Source of the DNA: Neisseriaceae bacterium HSC-16F19
GTDB lineage: Bacteria; Pseudomonadota; Gammaproteobacteria; Burkholderiales; Neisseriaceae
Reading direction: 5' to 3'
DNA: 64,000 nucleotides
NCBI RefSeq assembly: GCF_024171525.1
Contig: NZ_JALJZY010000003.1
Span: 1 to 64,000, forward strand
Position numbers and translations under genes: made by a program. Positions 1-7,978 of this stretch are shown here, in pieces. The stretch's first letter is position 1; each line of letters starts with the position of its first letter. Below the pieces are notes generated by a model, which was not told the DNA's origin, did no database searches, and saw only the letters and a list, made by a program, of their open reading frames with translations.

Positions 1-56
1 GTCTGTTTTTGTCGCAGTGTGAGGCCGAAGCACTCACACTTATCGGTAATCTGTGT

Positions 57-68
57 TGTTAAAGAGCA
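57..68 (-). promoter_or_regulatory. boxA antitermination site of an rRNA leader
   Basis: Read on the minus strand this is TGCTCTTTAACA, the boxA sequence that recruits Nus antitermination factors at the start of rRNA operons. It is followed leftward by a leader with a GTGTGAG hairpin-like segment. No rRNA gene is inside the window; the 16S gene is inferred to lie beyond position 1. Confidence 0.75.
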
Positions 69-98
69 AAAGTGCTGCGTGAGCAGCGAAGACGGCGA

Positions 99-127
99 AC
101 TATACGCACCTTCGGAATGATGGTCAA
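99..127 (-). promoter_or_regulatory. strong sigma-70 promoter of the rRNA operon
   Basis: On the minus strand a -35 box TTGACC (122-127) and a -10 box TATAGT (99-104) are separated by exactly 17 bp. A GC-rich discriminator (TCGCCGTC) follows, as is usual for stringently controlled rRNA promoters. The boxA site lies about 30 bp downstream, which supports the assignment. Boxes and spacing are seen directly; stringent control is inferred. Confidence 0.75.
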
Positions 128-233
128 TACTTAGGGTGGAATATTTTATTCGGAAGTCGGCATATTGCTGTGCGACAAAGGAATTTTTTGCACCTGCACA
201 AACAAAATTTCTCCGAATAAAACTTGAAAATGT

Positions 234-263
234 GTTTCAGGCAGCCTGAAGGCTGCCTGAAAC
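234..263. terminator. inverted uptake-sequence hairpin
   Basis: TTCAGGCAGCC and GGCTGCCTGAA face each other across a very short loop. It lies between the rRNA promoter and the exbD terminator and has no U-run, so termination activity is uncertain. Confidence 0.4.
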
Positions 264-284
264 GTAAACAGATCGTTGGCTAAT

Positions 285-309
285 TGTTGGGTCTGGCGAC
301 CCAACCTAC
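285..309. repeat. short GTTGGGT palindrome
   Basis: GTTGGGTC and GACCCAAC form an 8-bp inverted repeat around a 4-bp loop, followed by CTAC. Related copies are at 17651-17706 and 51780-51846. Confidence 0.5.
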
Positions 310-433
310 GGCTGCGCTCAGGATGACCGTAGCCCGTCATGCTGCGTGCAGCGACGGCGAAGCCGCAGAAGCTGTCTTCAGGCAGCCCGCCAATTAGCTG
401 ATTTTTAAATTGCGCTCAGACGCTTTAAATTGA

Positions 434-463
434 TTTCAGGCAGCCCTGAGGCTGCCTGAAAAA
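434..463 (-). terminator. DUS-pair terminator after exbD
   Basis: Two oppositely oriented uptake sequences form a stem of about 11 bp with a 4-base loop, 22 bases past the exbD stop and reading in the exbD direction. Paired uptake sequences commonly serve as Rho-independent terminators in Neisseriaceae. Confidence 0.6.
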
Positions 464-485
464 CATTGGTCATAGTTAAAACCGT

Positions 486-908
486 TTACTGCTGCGCATC
501 TTCGGTCACAAAACCGACCTTGCTCAAACCGGCATCACGGGCGGCGGCCAGTGCTTGGGCAACATGATCGTAAGCCACGGCTTTATCCGCCGAAATGGCC
601 AGCACCACTTCGCTGTCGGCCTGTACCGCTTTTTTAAGTTCGTTTTGCAGTTGCGCCAAATCGGTGCGGTTTTCACCCAAACCCAAAACATATTCGCCGT
701 CTTTGCTGATGGCCAGACGCAGCGGTTCTTTGGCCTGCACATCGTCTTTGGATGCCGCCACCGGCAGTTGTAGCGGGATGGAGTGGGTCAGCACCGGCAT
801 GGTGATCATAAATACAATCAGCAATACCAGCATCACATCCACCAGCGGGGTGACGTTGATTTCGGACATCGGCGCTTCGTCGCCGCCGTTCATGGAACCG
901 AAAGCCAT
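486..908 (-). CDS. exbD: biopolymer transport protein ExbD
   Basis: ExbD is a subunit of the inner-membrane ExbB-ExbD proton channel that energises TonB for uptake of iron complexes and other ligands through outer-membrane receptors. The 140-residue protein has a short cytoplasmic start and one membrane helix at about residues 22-42. The helix carries the conserved proton-path aspartate (D24, in the context PLVDVML). A periplasmic ExbD/TolR domain follows. The start is backed by AAGGAG eight bases upstream. It is the last gene of tonB-exbB-exbD, 3 bp after exbB. TolR is the alternative, but tonB alongside settles the assignment. Confidence 0.95.
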   Translation of the reverse strand: MAFGSMNGGDEAPMSEINVTPLVDVMLVLLIVFMITMPVLTHSIPLQLPVAASKDDVQAKEPLRLAISKDGEYVLGLGENRTDLAQLQNELKKAVQADSEVVLAISADKAVAYDHVAQALAAARDAGLSKVGFVTEDAQQ

Positions 909-911
909 GGC

Positions 912-1571
912 TTACTCCTTGCTGTTGAGCAGTTGCGCGTGGAAGTCGTGGGCGAAACCGTCCATATCCTGCGCCAGGGTTTTGTTGCCGCGCACCAAGG
1001 CGTTGTAGGCCAGCACTGCGGGAATGGCGACAAACAGACCCATGGCGGTGGCCACCAGCGCCTCGCCAATGGGACCGGCCACGGCGGCGATGCTCATTTG
1101 ACCGCTGGTGCTGATATTAATTAACGCGTGATAAATACCCCATACGGTGCCGAACAGACCGACAAAGGGGGCGGTGGCGCCGATGGAAGCCAGCGCGGTG
1201 AGGCCGCCGTCGAAGCGGCGCATGATTTGCGTCATGCTGTTGCGGATTTGGCGCACCAGATATTCGTTCAGCGGCACGGCGGAGGCCAGATGTCCGGCGG
1301 CATTGTGTTGGTGATGGTGGTAGGCTTTGAGGGAGTCCAGCGCCAAATCGCCGATGGGCGAAGACTCGGCTTCGGCATGCTTGCGCACTTCGGCCAAATT
1401 AGCAGACGACCAGATGGCCGACAGCACGCGCTGGTTGCGTTTGCGCGCCTGCACCAGTCGGATGGCGCGCACCACAATCACCCACCAACTGATGATGCTC
1501 ATCAGTACTAAGCTCAAAAATACGCCGATCAGGACAATATCGCCCTGCTGGAAAACCAATGCTAAGTTCAT
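912..1571 (-). CDS. exbB: TonB-system proton channel ExbB
   Basis: ExbB forms the pentameric inner-membrane channel that with ExbD couples the proton gradient to TonB. The 219-residue product has one helix near the N-terminus (about residues 12-35), a cytoplasmic loop, then two helices in the MotA/TolQ/ExbB domain. The glycine-rich segment ATAPFVGLFGTVWGI in this domain is a family hallmark. GAGAAAG precedes the ATG. It lies between tonB and exbD and is surely cotranscribed with them. TolQ is excluded by the absence of tol-pal genes. Confidence 0.95.
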   Translation of the reverse strand: MNLALVFQQGDIVLIGVFLSLVLMSIISWWVIVVRAIRLVQARKRNQRVLSAIWSSANLAEVRKHAEAESSPIGDLALDSLKAYHHHQHNAAGHLASAVPLNEYLVRQIRNSMTQIMRRFDGGLTALASIGATAPFVGLFGTVWGIYHALINISTSGQMSIAAVAGPIGEALVATAMGLFVAIPAVLAYNALVRGNKTLAQDMDGFAHDFHAQLLNSKE

Positions 1572-1624
1572 GTGTTACTTTCTCTTTAAAAACAATTCAA
1601 ATAAAGGGTTTCAGGCAGCCTGTT

Positions 1625-2500
1625 TTAATTGTTCAGACTGAAGGTAATGGAAAAAGTGTAGTTATAGGGGATGGGCGTCCCGCCACGGGTGGCCGGGCGG
1701 AAACGGTATTTTTCCACCGCGCTTTTGGCGGCGCGGTCCAGGCGCGGATAGCCGCTGCGTTTGACCACGGTAACGCTTTGCGCCCGACCATCGGCAGTCA
1801 CGGCCACACGCAGGCCGACCACACCTTCTTCGCCCAGCTCGCGCGACATTTCCGGATAAGGCGGGCGCGGATTGTTCAAATGGCCGCCCAGATGGGTGGC
1901 GGGTACGATGGTGCCGCCGCTGTTGCCGCCGTCCTGAGTGCCGCTGCCACTGCCGGAACCGCGACCCTGATTGGCCGCACCGCTGCCGCTGCCGCTTTGA
2001 CCGCCGCCGCCACCGCCGTCACCCGCTTGAGTGCTGCGGTTGCTCTGGCTGCCGCCTGCCGTTTCCTGGCGTGGTGTTTCTTGCCGCGGCGCCTCTTGTC
2101 GCGGCTGTACCGGGACTTCGGTTTTGGGCTCAGGCTTGGGTTCGGGTTTCACTTCCTGCTTGGGCGCGGGCGCGACATCGCTGCGCGGCGCATCGGGCTT
2201 GATGACCGGTTTCACCGTCGGCTTGGGCGCGGGTGCTTCTTTGGGTTTGACTTGCGGTTGCGACTTGGGCGGCGCGGGAGGTGCCGGTTGCGGCTCGGCC
2301 GCCGGAGGCGCTTCTGCCGCAGGCCCGCCGCTCTCGCCGGCCATAGACATGCCCGACAAGTCCACATAGGCCAGGCTGTCGCTGCTGATGTCCAGCTTGG
2401 GCATGTTGACGTGCAGGTATAAAGACAAGATAAAGGCGCCGATGTGTGCCAAAACCACAAACAGGAGTGCACCGGGCGCCAACAGGCGGTTGTTTTGCAT
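1625..2500 (-). CDS. tonB: energy-transducing protein TonB
   Basis: TonB spans the periplasm and transmits ExbBD energy to outer-membrane receptors. The 291-residue protein has an N-terminal anchor helix (about residues 9-30) and a long Pro/Lys/Glu-rich stretch (about 60-145). A Gly/Ser-rich linker (about 150-190) and a TonB C-terminal domain (about 200-291) follow; the latter contains RPPYPEMSRE and the YRFRPAT strand. It is the first gene of the operon, 53 bp before exbB. A Fur-box-like sequence lies just upstream. The ribosome site before the ATG is weak. Confidence 0.95.
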   Translation of the reverse strand: MQNNRLLAPGALLFVVLAHIGAFILSLYLHVNMPKLDISSDSLAYVDLSGMSMAGESGGPAAEAPPAAEPQPAPPAPPKSQPQVKPKEAPAPKPTVKPVIKPDAPRSDVAPAPKQEVKPEPKPEPKTEVPVQPRQEAPRQETPRQETAGGSQSNRSTQAGDGGGGGGQSGSGSGAANQGRGSGSGSGTQDGGNSGGTIVPATHLGGHLNNPRPPYPEMSRELGEEGVVGLRVAVTADGRAQSVTVVKRSGYPRLDRAAKSAVEKYRFRPATRGGTPIPYNYTFSITFSLNN

Positions 2501-2514
2501 AGGGGCGCTATATT

Positions 2515-2533
2515 AATGCGAACCATTGCCATT
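2515..2533 (-). promoter_or_regulatory. putative Fur box upstream of tonB
   Basis: On the minus strand AATGGCAATGGTTCGCATT matches about 13 of 18 informative positions of the classical Fur box and is nearly palindromic. It sits 15-33 bases upstream of the tonB start, where Fur-iron would block transcription. Iron control of tonB-exbBD is established in Neisseria; this site is inferred by eye. Confidence 0.45.
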
Positions 2534-2712
2534 TGCAATTTATTTTCGCACAAATACCGCCAATTATCACTTCTGCCACAGTTTGCGCCAGCGCAAAGAC
2601 CGTGACATCCGCCATGGCAGTCTTTACAGGCTTGCGCTATGATGCGGCAGAGGGCGGACGGCGCTGTTATCCGCCCCAACCCGACTTCCCCATCCATTTC
2701 AGGAGACCAAAT

Positions 2713-3291
2713 ATGAGCAAAAAAATTCTGCTGCTGGCCGGTGATTACGCCGAAGACTACGAAACCATGGTTCCGTTTCAGTTTTTGAGCGGTTTGGGTT
2801 ATGAGGTGCATGCGGTGTGTCCGGGCAAAAAGGCGGGCGAAACCGTGGCCACGGCGATACATGATTTTGAGGGCGAGCAGACCTACAGCGAAAAACGCGG
2901 CCACAATTTCCAAATCAATTACGACTTCGACGCCGTGAATACCGCCGATTATGCCGGCCTGCTGATTCCCGGCGGCCGCGCGCCGGAATATCTGCGCATG
3001 AATGTGGCGGTGCTGGACATTGTGCGCGCCTTTGACAGCGCCCAAAAACCGATTGCCGCCGTGTGCCACGGGGCGCAATTGCTGGCCGCCGCCGGGGTGT
3101 TGCAGGGCAAAACCTGTTCCGCCTATCCGGCCTGCGCCGCTGAAGTGAAGCTGGCCGGCGGCAATTACGCCGATATTGCCGTCACCGAAGCGGTCACCGA
3201 CGGCCATTTGGTCACCGCCCCAGCTTGGCCCGCCCATCCGGCATGGCTGCGCCAGTTTGTCGAAGCGCTGGGTGCGGAAATCCGTATTTAA
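2713..3291 (+). CDS. DJ-1/PfpI family protein
   Basis: This 192-residue protein is a member of the DJ-1/PfpI superfamily of glutamine-amidotransferase-like proteins, which includes deglycase/glyoxalase-like enzymes and proteins of unknown role. It has the nucleophile-elbow cysteine in AAVCHGAQ (C118), an acidic residue near the N-terminus (E14) and the PGG loop at about 86-88. The ATG at 2713 has AGGAGA seven bases upstream; a longer reading frame extends 60 codons upstream but lacks a ribosome site. It is divergent from tonB. The substrate is unknown. Confidence 0.85.
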   Translation: MSKKILLLAGDYAEDYETMVPFQFLSGLGYEVHAVCPGKKAGETVATAIHDFEGEQTYSEKRGHNFQINYDFDAVNTADYAGLLIPGGRAPEYLRMNVAVLDIVRAFDSAQKPIAAVCHGAQLLAAAGVLQGKTCSAYPACAAEVKLAGGNYADIAVTEAVTDGHLVTAPAWPAHPAWLRQFVEALGAEIRI

Positions 3292-3303
3292 TCTGCCACT
3301 GAT

Positions 3304-3342
3304 AAAAAACCGCTTTCAGGCTGCCTGAAAGCGGTTTTTTTT
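3304..3342 (+). terminator. Rho-independent terminator with embedded DUS
   Basis: A 15-bp stem (AAAAACCGCTTTCAGG against its complement) closes on a single uptake sequence and ends in eight T. It lies 12 bases after the DJ-1/PfpI stop codon. Confidence 0.8.
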
Positions 3343-3353
3343 AATGACTTGTT

Positions 3354-3665
3354 ATACCCATTGAAAAATATAGTCATTTAAAATAAGAATGATACGGCGT
3401 TGCTGCGCCTTGCCGTACTATCTGTACTGTCTGCGGCTTGCTGCCTTGTCTCATTCTTATTTTATTCGACTATAATCTAAAAGCTTGGGCTTGTTTTATA
3501 ACATGCAGGATCTTGATCAAGATCCTGCGACTACGCGCAGGATGACTGTAACTCGTCATTCTGCGCGTAGCGACAGCGAAGTCGCAGAATCTGTTGTAGC
3601 TTCGCAGCTCTGCTGCGCTACGCAGGTGCAGCCTTCTGTGTTAGATTTAATTTTTCAATTGGTAT
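3354..3665. repeat. 183-bp-family repeat, copy 1, interrupted by a Correia-like element
   Basis: The ends ATACCCATTGAAAAAT and ATTTTTCAATTGGTAT are near-perfect inverted repeats. The inner part shares TTGTTTTATAACATG and GATCCTGCGACT with the copies at 22800-22982 and 57166-57348. A 106-bp Correia-like element splits it near its left end. Nothing coding is supported inside. Confidence 0.7.
3369..3474. mobile_element. Correia-like element (106 bp), copy 1
   Basis: The element starts TATAGTCATTTAAAATAAGAA and ends TTCTTATTTTATTCGACTATA. The core carries the Correia phrases GTACTATCTGTACTGTCTGC and TGCCTTGTC. Length is 106 bp, the same as two other copies in this window. It interrupts the surrounding 183-bp-family repeat, apparently with TA target duplication. 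Confidence 0.8.
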
Positions 3666-3667
3666 CG

Positions 3668-4129
3668 TTAAAACTGCTTACGCGAATCCAGCAAGATGGT
3701 CACCGGGCCGTTATTGTGTATCAAAAAATGCATATGCGCTTGGAAGCAGCCGGTTTTGACTTCGATATTGCGCCCCCGCAATGCCTCGGCCACTTGGTGA
3801 TACAGTTCGCGCGCCAATTCCGGCTTGGCCGCTTGGGTAAAAGAAGGCCGCCGCCCCTGGCGCATATCGCCCAGCAGCGTGAATTGCGACACCAGCAAGA
3901 TGGCGCCGCCGACCTCGCTCACCGAGCGGTTCATTTTGCCCTCTTCGTCTTCAAACACGCGCATATGCGCCAGTTTGTCGGCAATATAGCGCACATCGGC
4001 CGCACCGTCGCCCTCGGCCACGCCCAAGAGCACGGCCAAGCCTTTGCCGATATGGCTGACATGCACCCATTCTTCGTTTTCCTCCACCTGCACATCGGCT
4101 TCCAATACCCGTTGCACCACGGCACGCAT
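3668..4129 (-). CDS. dtd: D-aminoacyl-tRNA deacylase
   Basis: Dtd hydrolyses D-aminoacyl-tRNAs (for example D-Tyr-tRNA) and mischarged Gly-tRNA(Ala) in the cytoplasm, keeping D-amino acids out of proteins. The 153-residue length is typical. Both signature motifs are present: SQFTL (about 81-85) and NNGPVT (about 139-144, the cross-subunit Gly-cisPro motif). It is followed directly by the 183-bp-family repeat, so its 3' end abuts a mobile repeat. It lies 30 bp downstream of the MoeB/ThiF-like gene. Confidence 0.95.
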   Translation of the reverse strand: MRAVVQRVLEADVQVEENEEWVHVSHIGKGLAVLLGVAEGDGAADVRYIADKLAHMRVFEDEEGKMNRSVSEVGGAILLVSQFTLLGDMRQGRRPSFTQAAKPELARELYHQVAEALRGRNIEVKTGCFQAHMHFLIHNNGPVTILLDSRKQF

Positions 4130-4159
4130 GATTTCCCTCCTCTGGCTGATTAAACGGAC

Positions 4160-4903
4160 TCAGACTCCGCACACCGGGCACTGCGGATTGCGGGCTGCCT
4201 GAAAAAACTGCCAACGGCCGCTCAAGCCGTCGTATTGCTGCAAAACGCCGGGTTCCGTATCGCCGATGCCCAACAAAACACGCAAGGCCAGTGCCGCTTG
4301 GGCGGTGCCGACCACGCCCACCAAGGGGGCAAACACGCCAAACAGCGCACAAGCGCCATCGTCAAACAATGCGTCGCCGAACACACAGGCATAGCAGGGG
4401 CTGTCGGCCTGCCCGGGCCGCAACAGGCAAAGCTGGCCGCCGAAACGTACGGCAGCAGCAGCCACCAAATCGGTACCGGTGGCCACGCAGGCACGGTTGA
4501 GCGCATGGCGGGTGGCAGCATTGTCGCTGCAATCGAGTACCACATCCGCCTCGGCCACCCATGGCAACAAGGCCGCTTCGTCCAAGCGCTCCTCCAAGGC
4601 AGTGATGTGTACATCGCTGTTGAGCCGGTGCAGATAATCGCGCATGGCGGCCACTTTGGCGCGGTCAACATCGGCTTCTGTATAGCTAATCTGCCGTTGC
4701 AGATTGCTCCATTCCACCTTGTCATCATCGGCAATGATCAGCCGCCCTACTCCGGAGGCAGCCAGATAAGGCAGCGCCGCCGCGCCGAGGCCGCCGCAAC
4801 CGAGTACCAATACGCTGGCCTGTTGCAGGCGCTCCTGTCCGGCCATATCGATTTCGTCGAGCATGATGTGGCGGCTGTAACGCAAAAGCCGGGTGTCGTC
4901 CAT
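4160..4903 (-). CDS. HesA/MoeB/ThiF family adenylyltransferase
   Basis: Members use ATP to adenylate the C-terminal glycine of a ubiquitin-like sulfur carrier (MoaD or ThiS) in molybdopterin or thiamine synthesis. The 247-residue protein shows the nucleotide loop LGCGGLGAAALP, the aspartate segment IADDDKVEWSNLQRQ and two zinc cysteine pairs, CYAC (about 182-185) and CPVC near the C-terminus. The start at 4903 (MDDTRLL) matches the family N-terminus. An in-frame extension of 48 codons is rejected because it runs through an uptake sequence. No mo- or thi- gene is adjacent, so the pathway is open. Confidence 0.85.
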   Translation of the reverse strand: MDDTRLLRYSRHIMLDEIDMAGQERLQQASVLVLGCGGLGAAALPYLAASGVGRLIIADDDKVEWSNLQRQISYTEADVDRAKVAAMRDYLHRLNSDVHITALEERLDEAALLPWVAEADVVLDCSDNAATRHALNRACVATGTDLVAAAAVRFGGQLCLLRPGQADSPCYACVFGDALFDDGACALFGVFAPLVGVVGTAQAALALRVLLGIGDTEPGVLQQYDGLSGRWQFFQAARNPQCPVCGV

Positions 4904-5129
4904 GGTGTGTCTTTCAGGCAGCCTTAAAAGCGGGCAATGTAGCACATGGTGCGCCTTTGTAAAGGCTGTTCTGTTTGCGGCAGCGCAATTGTGGCAAAAA
5001 CGCTTTGCGCTTATAATTCTGCGGTTTTTGCGGCTGCCTGAAAGCACTGTATCGTGTTATCCGGGATATTGTAGCCGCGTTTTCGGTTTTGCTTTTTTAC
5101 CCCTTTTCTATTTGGAATCCCCTCACCCT

Positions 5130-5903
5130 ATGGCAGCCTTTAATACCCAGACCGTGTTGTCCGTCCACCACTGGACCGACGCCTATTTCACCTTTACCTG
5201 CACCCGCGACGAGAGCCTGCGTTTTGAAAACGGCCAGTTTGTGATGGTGGGGCTGATGGTGGACGGCAAGCCCCTGATGCGCGCTTACAGCGTGGCCTCG
5301 GCCAACTGGGAAGAACACCTGGAATTTTTCAGCATCAAAGTCCAAAACGGCCCGCTCACCAGCCGCCTGCAACACTTGAAAGTAGGCGACGAAGTACTGA
5401 TCAGCAAAAAGCCCACCGGCACGCTGATTGTCAGCGACCTCAATCCGGGCAAAAACCTGTATCTGCTCTCCACAGGCACCGGCCTGGCACCCTTCTTGAG
5501 CGTGACCCGCGATCCGGACATCTACGAACAGTTTGAAAAAGTCATCCTCGTGCACGGCGTGCGCTACAAACAGGATTTGGCCTATTACGAGCATTTCACC
5601 CAAGATTTGCCCAATCACGAATACCTGGGCGAAACCGTGCGCGAAAAACTGATTTACTATCCGGTGGTGTCGCGCGAGCCCTATGTGCACCAAGGCCACC
5701 TCACCGACCTGATGCGCTCGGGCAAGCTGTTTGAAGACATCGGCCTGCCGAAAATCAACCCCGCCCACGACCGCGCCATGATTTGCGGCGGCCCCGGCAT
5801 GCTCAAAGACACCTGCGCCGCACTCAACGACTTCGGCTTGCAGATTTCCCCCAAGCTCGGCCAGCGGGGTGATTATGTGATTGAGCGCGCCTTTGTCGAA
5901 TAA
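5130..5903 (+). CDS. fpr: ferredoxin/flavodoxin-NADP+ reductase
   Basis: Fpr moves electrons between NADPH and ferredoxin or flavodoxin through FAD. The 257-residue protein has the FAD motif RAYSVAS (about residues 51-57), the pyrophosphate loop GTGLAPF (about 118-124) and the NADP segment CGGPGML (about 220-226). It ends in FVE like bacterial Fpr proteins. The start at 5130 gives the usual length; a frame extending 79 codons upstream is not credible. It is divergent from the MoeB/ThiF-like gene, with about 225 bp between the starts. Confidence 0.93.
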   Translation: MAAFNTQTVLSVHHWTDAYFTFTCTRDESLRFENGQFVMVGLMVDGKPLMRAYSVASANWEEHLEFFSIKVQNGPLTSRLQHLKVGDEVLISKKPTGTLIVSDLNPGKNLYLLSTGTGLAPFLSVTRDPDIYEQFEKVILVHGVRYKQDLAYYEHFTQDLPNHEYLGETVREKLIYYPVVSREPYVHQGHLTDLMRSGKLFEDIGLPKINPAHDRAMICGGPGMLKDTCAALNDFGLQISPKLGQRGDYVIERAFVE

Positions 5904-5949
5904 ACCGTTTTAAATCTTCTGCGGCGGCTACGGCTGCCGCATCTACACC

Positions 5950-6861
5950 ATGCAAAGCCTGATTACCCTGGTTTCCATTTTGCTGCCGCTGTTTGGCGGC
6001 TTTTTTATCCGCCTGCCCGCGGCCTATGTGCTGTGGGTCAACCGCCTGCTCAATGTGCTGGTCTATGTGATTCTGGCACTGATCGGCGTGTCTTTGGCGC
6101 AGGTAGACAATCTGGGCGCGCAAATCGGCTATATCGCCTATATCGTGGTAATTTTGTTTGTGTGTGTCATCGGCTTTAATCTGGCGGCGCTGATGTATTT
6201 CGACCGCCGCCATCCGTGGCAGCGCAGTCTCAGCGGTCAGGGCAGCGGCGGCAATATCAGTCTGGCGGGCAGTGTGAAACAAATCGCCTGCGTCATCGCC
6301 GGTTTTGCCTTGGGGCGCATACTGCCCGAACACTGGCTGCCGCCGGAAGCCTCCGGCAACTATGCGCTGATGTTATTGGTGTTTCTGGTCGGCATCCAGC
6401 TGCGCAGCAGCGGCATCACCCTGCGCCGGGTGCTGCTCAACAAACGCGGCGTGCAGACCTCGGCGTGGTTTATCCTCTCCTGCCTCGCCGCCGGGGTGGT
6501 GTTTTCGCTTATCATGCCCGATGTCAGCCTCTCCAAAGGCTTGGCGCTCACCTCCGGCTACGGCTGGTATTCGCTCTCCGGCATTGTCATGACCAGCGCC
6601 TACGGCCCGGTGTGGGGCAGTATTGCGCTGGTCAACGATTTGGCGCGCGAATTTTTCGCCCTGGTGTTTATCCCGTTGATCATGCGCCGCCATCCTTCTG
6701 CCGCCGTGGGCGTGGGCGGCGCCACCAGTCTGGATTTCACCCTGCCGGTCATCCAGTCTTCCGGCGGCATCGAAGCCGTGCCCCTGGCCATCAGTTTCGG
6801 CTTTATCGTCAATGTGGTGTCGCCGTTTTTGATGGTGGCTTTTTCTACCGTGCATTTTTAG
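5950..6861 (+). CDS. lysO: lysine exporter LysO family protein
   Basis: LysO (YbjE, DUF340) exports L-lysine and toxic analogues across the inner membrane. The 303-residue protein is close in size to the E. coli protein and has about eight hydrophobic helices. It carries two family hallmarks, GYGWYSLSG (about 201-209) and GGATSLDFTLP (about 255-265), with acidic membrane residues. No clear Shine-Dalgarno sequence precedes the ATG. It lies 46 bp after fpr and may be cotranscribed with it. Confidence 0.88.
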   Translation: MQSLITLVSILLPLFGGFFIRLPAAYVLWVNRLLNVLVYVILALIGVSLAQVDNLGAQIGYIAYIVVILFVCVIGFNLAALMYFDRRHPWQRSLSGQGSGGNISLAGSVKQIACVIAGFALGRILPEHWLPPEASGNYALMLLVFLVGIQLRSSGITLRRVLLNKRGVQTSAWFILSCLAAGVVFSLIMPDVSLSKGLALTSGYGWYSLSGIVMTSAYGPVWGSIALVNDLAREFFALVFIPLIMRRHPSAAVGVGGATSLDFTLPVIQSSGGIEAVPLAISFGFIVNVVSPFLMVAFSTVHF

Positions 6862-6971
6862 TCATCGGTTGGTTTTCAGGCAGCCTCCGCGTGCCTTTGT
6901 CATGTTCGACCTTGCGCGAAAACGAACATTGCTGCACAATCTTTGTTTTCTTTTCTGCCCGGATTGCCGCC

Positions 6972-7751
6972 ATGTCCCGCCCGCCGCGCCACGATAAAAT
7001 CATCCAGCTCGTCCGCGAAAGCGGCTTTATGCCCATAGACGAGTTGGCGCGGGTGTTGGCGGTCACGCCGCAAACCATACGCCGCGACCTCAACCACTTG
7101 TGCGCCGAAGGTTTGCTGCGCCGCTATCACGGCGGTGCGGCCTTGGGCAGCGGCATGGAAAGCGAAGATTTTTTCGCCCGCAAAAACAAGCTGCAAGACG
7201 AAAAAGCCCATATCGCCGATGTGATTGCCGCCCACATTCCCGACAACGCCTCGCTGTTTATCAGCATCGGCCCCACTCTGGAAGCGGTGGCGCTGGCGCT
7301 GATTAAAAGCCACAAAAACCTCAGCATCATCACCAACAACATCCATGTCGCCTCCATCGTGTCCGCGCGCAGCGATTACACGGTGATGATTACCTCCGGC
7401 GTGGTGCGCGCTGCCGACGGCGGTATTACCGGCGTGGCCACGCTGGATTTCATCAACCAGTTCAAAGTGGATTACGCCGTCTTGAGCGCCGCCAGCATGG
7501 AAGCCGACGGCTCGCTCCTGGATTTCGACTATAAAGAAGTGAGCGTGATGCAGGCCATGATGGCCAATGCCCGCACCCGCTATCTGGCGGTGGATCACAG
7601 CCAGTTCGGCCGCCGCGCGCTGGTGCGCATGGGCGACATCAGCGAATTCGACGCCGTGTTCACCGACGAAGCCCTGCCCGACAACCTCAGCCAGAAACTG
7701 GCCGAACACGGCATCCATTGGCATTTGGCCGACAAGGAAGACGACGCATGA
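6972..7751 (+). CDS. DeoR/GlpR family transcriptional regulator
   Basis: Members are repressors of sugar or polyol catabolism released by a phosphorylated sugar. The 259-residue protein has the N-terminal DeoR helix-turn-helix (about residues 5-60; PIDELARVLAVTPQTIRRDL then RRYHGGA). A ribose-5-phosphate-isomerase-like sensor domain follows, with ISIGPTLEA, ITNNIHVA and ITSGVVR. The ATG at 6972 starts at the conserved family N-terminus. Its stop overlaps the slyX start. No sugar operon is adjacent, so the regulon is unknown; GlpR is the nearest namesake. Confidence 0.88.
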   Translation: MSRPPRHDKIIQLVRESGFMPIDELARVLAVTPQTIRRDLNHLCAEGLLRRYHGGAALGSGMESEDFFARKNKLQDEKAHIADVIAAHIPDNASLFISIGPTLEAVALALIKSHKNLSIITNNIHVASIVSARSDYTVMITSGVVRAADGGITGVATLDFINQFKVDYAVLSAASMEADGSLLDFDYKEVSVMQAMMANARTRYLAVDHSQFGRRALVRMGDISEFDAVFTDEALPDNLSQKLAEHGIHWHLADKEDDA

Positions 7752-7969
7752 GTTCCGATACCGACATCCAAGCCCGCTTGGACGAACTGGAAATCCGCGT
7801 GGCGCTGCAAGACGAACTGCTCGACAGCCTCAACCACACCGTAGCCCGTTTGCAGCAGACTCTGGATTTGCAGCAGGCGCAATTGCGCCTGATCTACCAA
7901 AGGCTGCCTGAAAGCCCGCTGCAAGAGAGTCCTTCCTCTGCCGCCGACAATATTCCCCCGCATTACTGA
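7748..7969 (+). CDS. slyX: SlyX family protein
   Basis: SlyX proteins are small coiled-coil proteins of unknown function. The 73-residue product has a heptad-rich helix (about residues 6-55, LDELEIRVALQDELLDSLN) and the characteristic C-terminal PPHY. The ATG overlaps the DeoR-regulator stop codon by four bases (ATGA), indicating translational coupling. In E. coli slyX lies next to the slyD prolyl isomerase gene; here it sits between a regulator and azlCD instead. Confidence 0.88.
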   Translation: MSSDTDIQARLDELEIRVALQDELLDSLNHTVARLQQTLDLQQAQLRLIYQRLPESPLQESPSSAADNIPPHY

Positions 7970-7978
7970 TGTAAGCCA

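Larger units (their letters stand above)
128..485. other. intergenic region between rRNA promoter and exbD
   Basis: No gene is supported here. The stretch holds two inverted uptake-sequence pairs (234-263 and 434-463) and one palindrome of the GTTGGGT family (285-309). About 312-372 carries a fragment related to the core of the 183-bp repeat found elsewhere in the window, with an alternating CAGGATGAC and GCCGCAGAA pattern. Confidence 0.5.

Noticed and set aside
6216..6971. Long N-terminal extension of the DeoR-type regulator
   Set aside because: The extension overlaps lysO in another frame, is Arg/Gln/His-rich and lacks a ribosome site; the family N-terminus begins at 6972.
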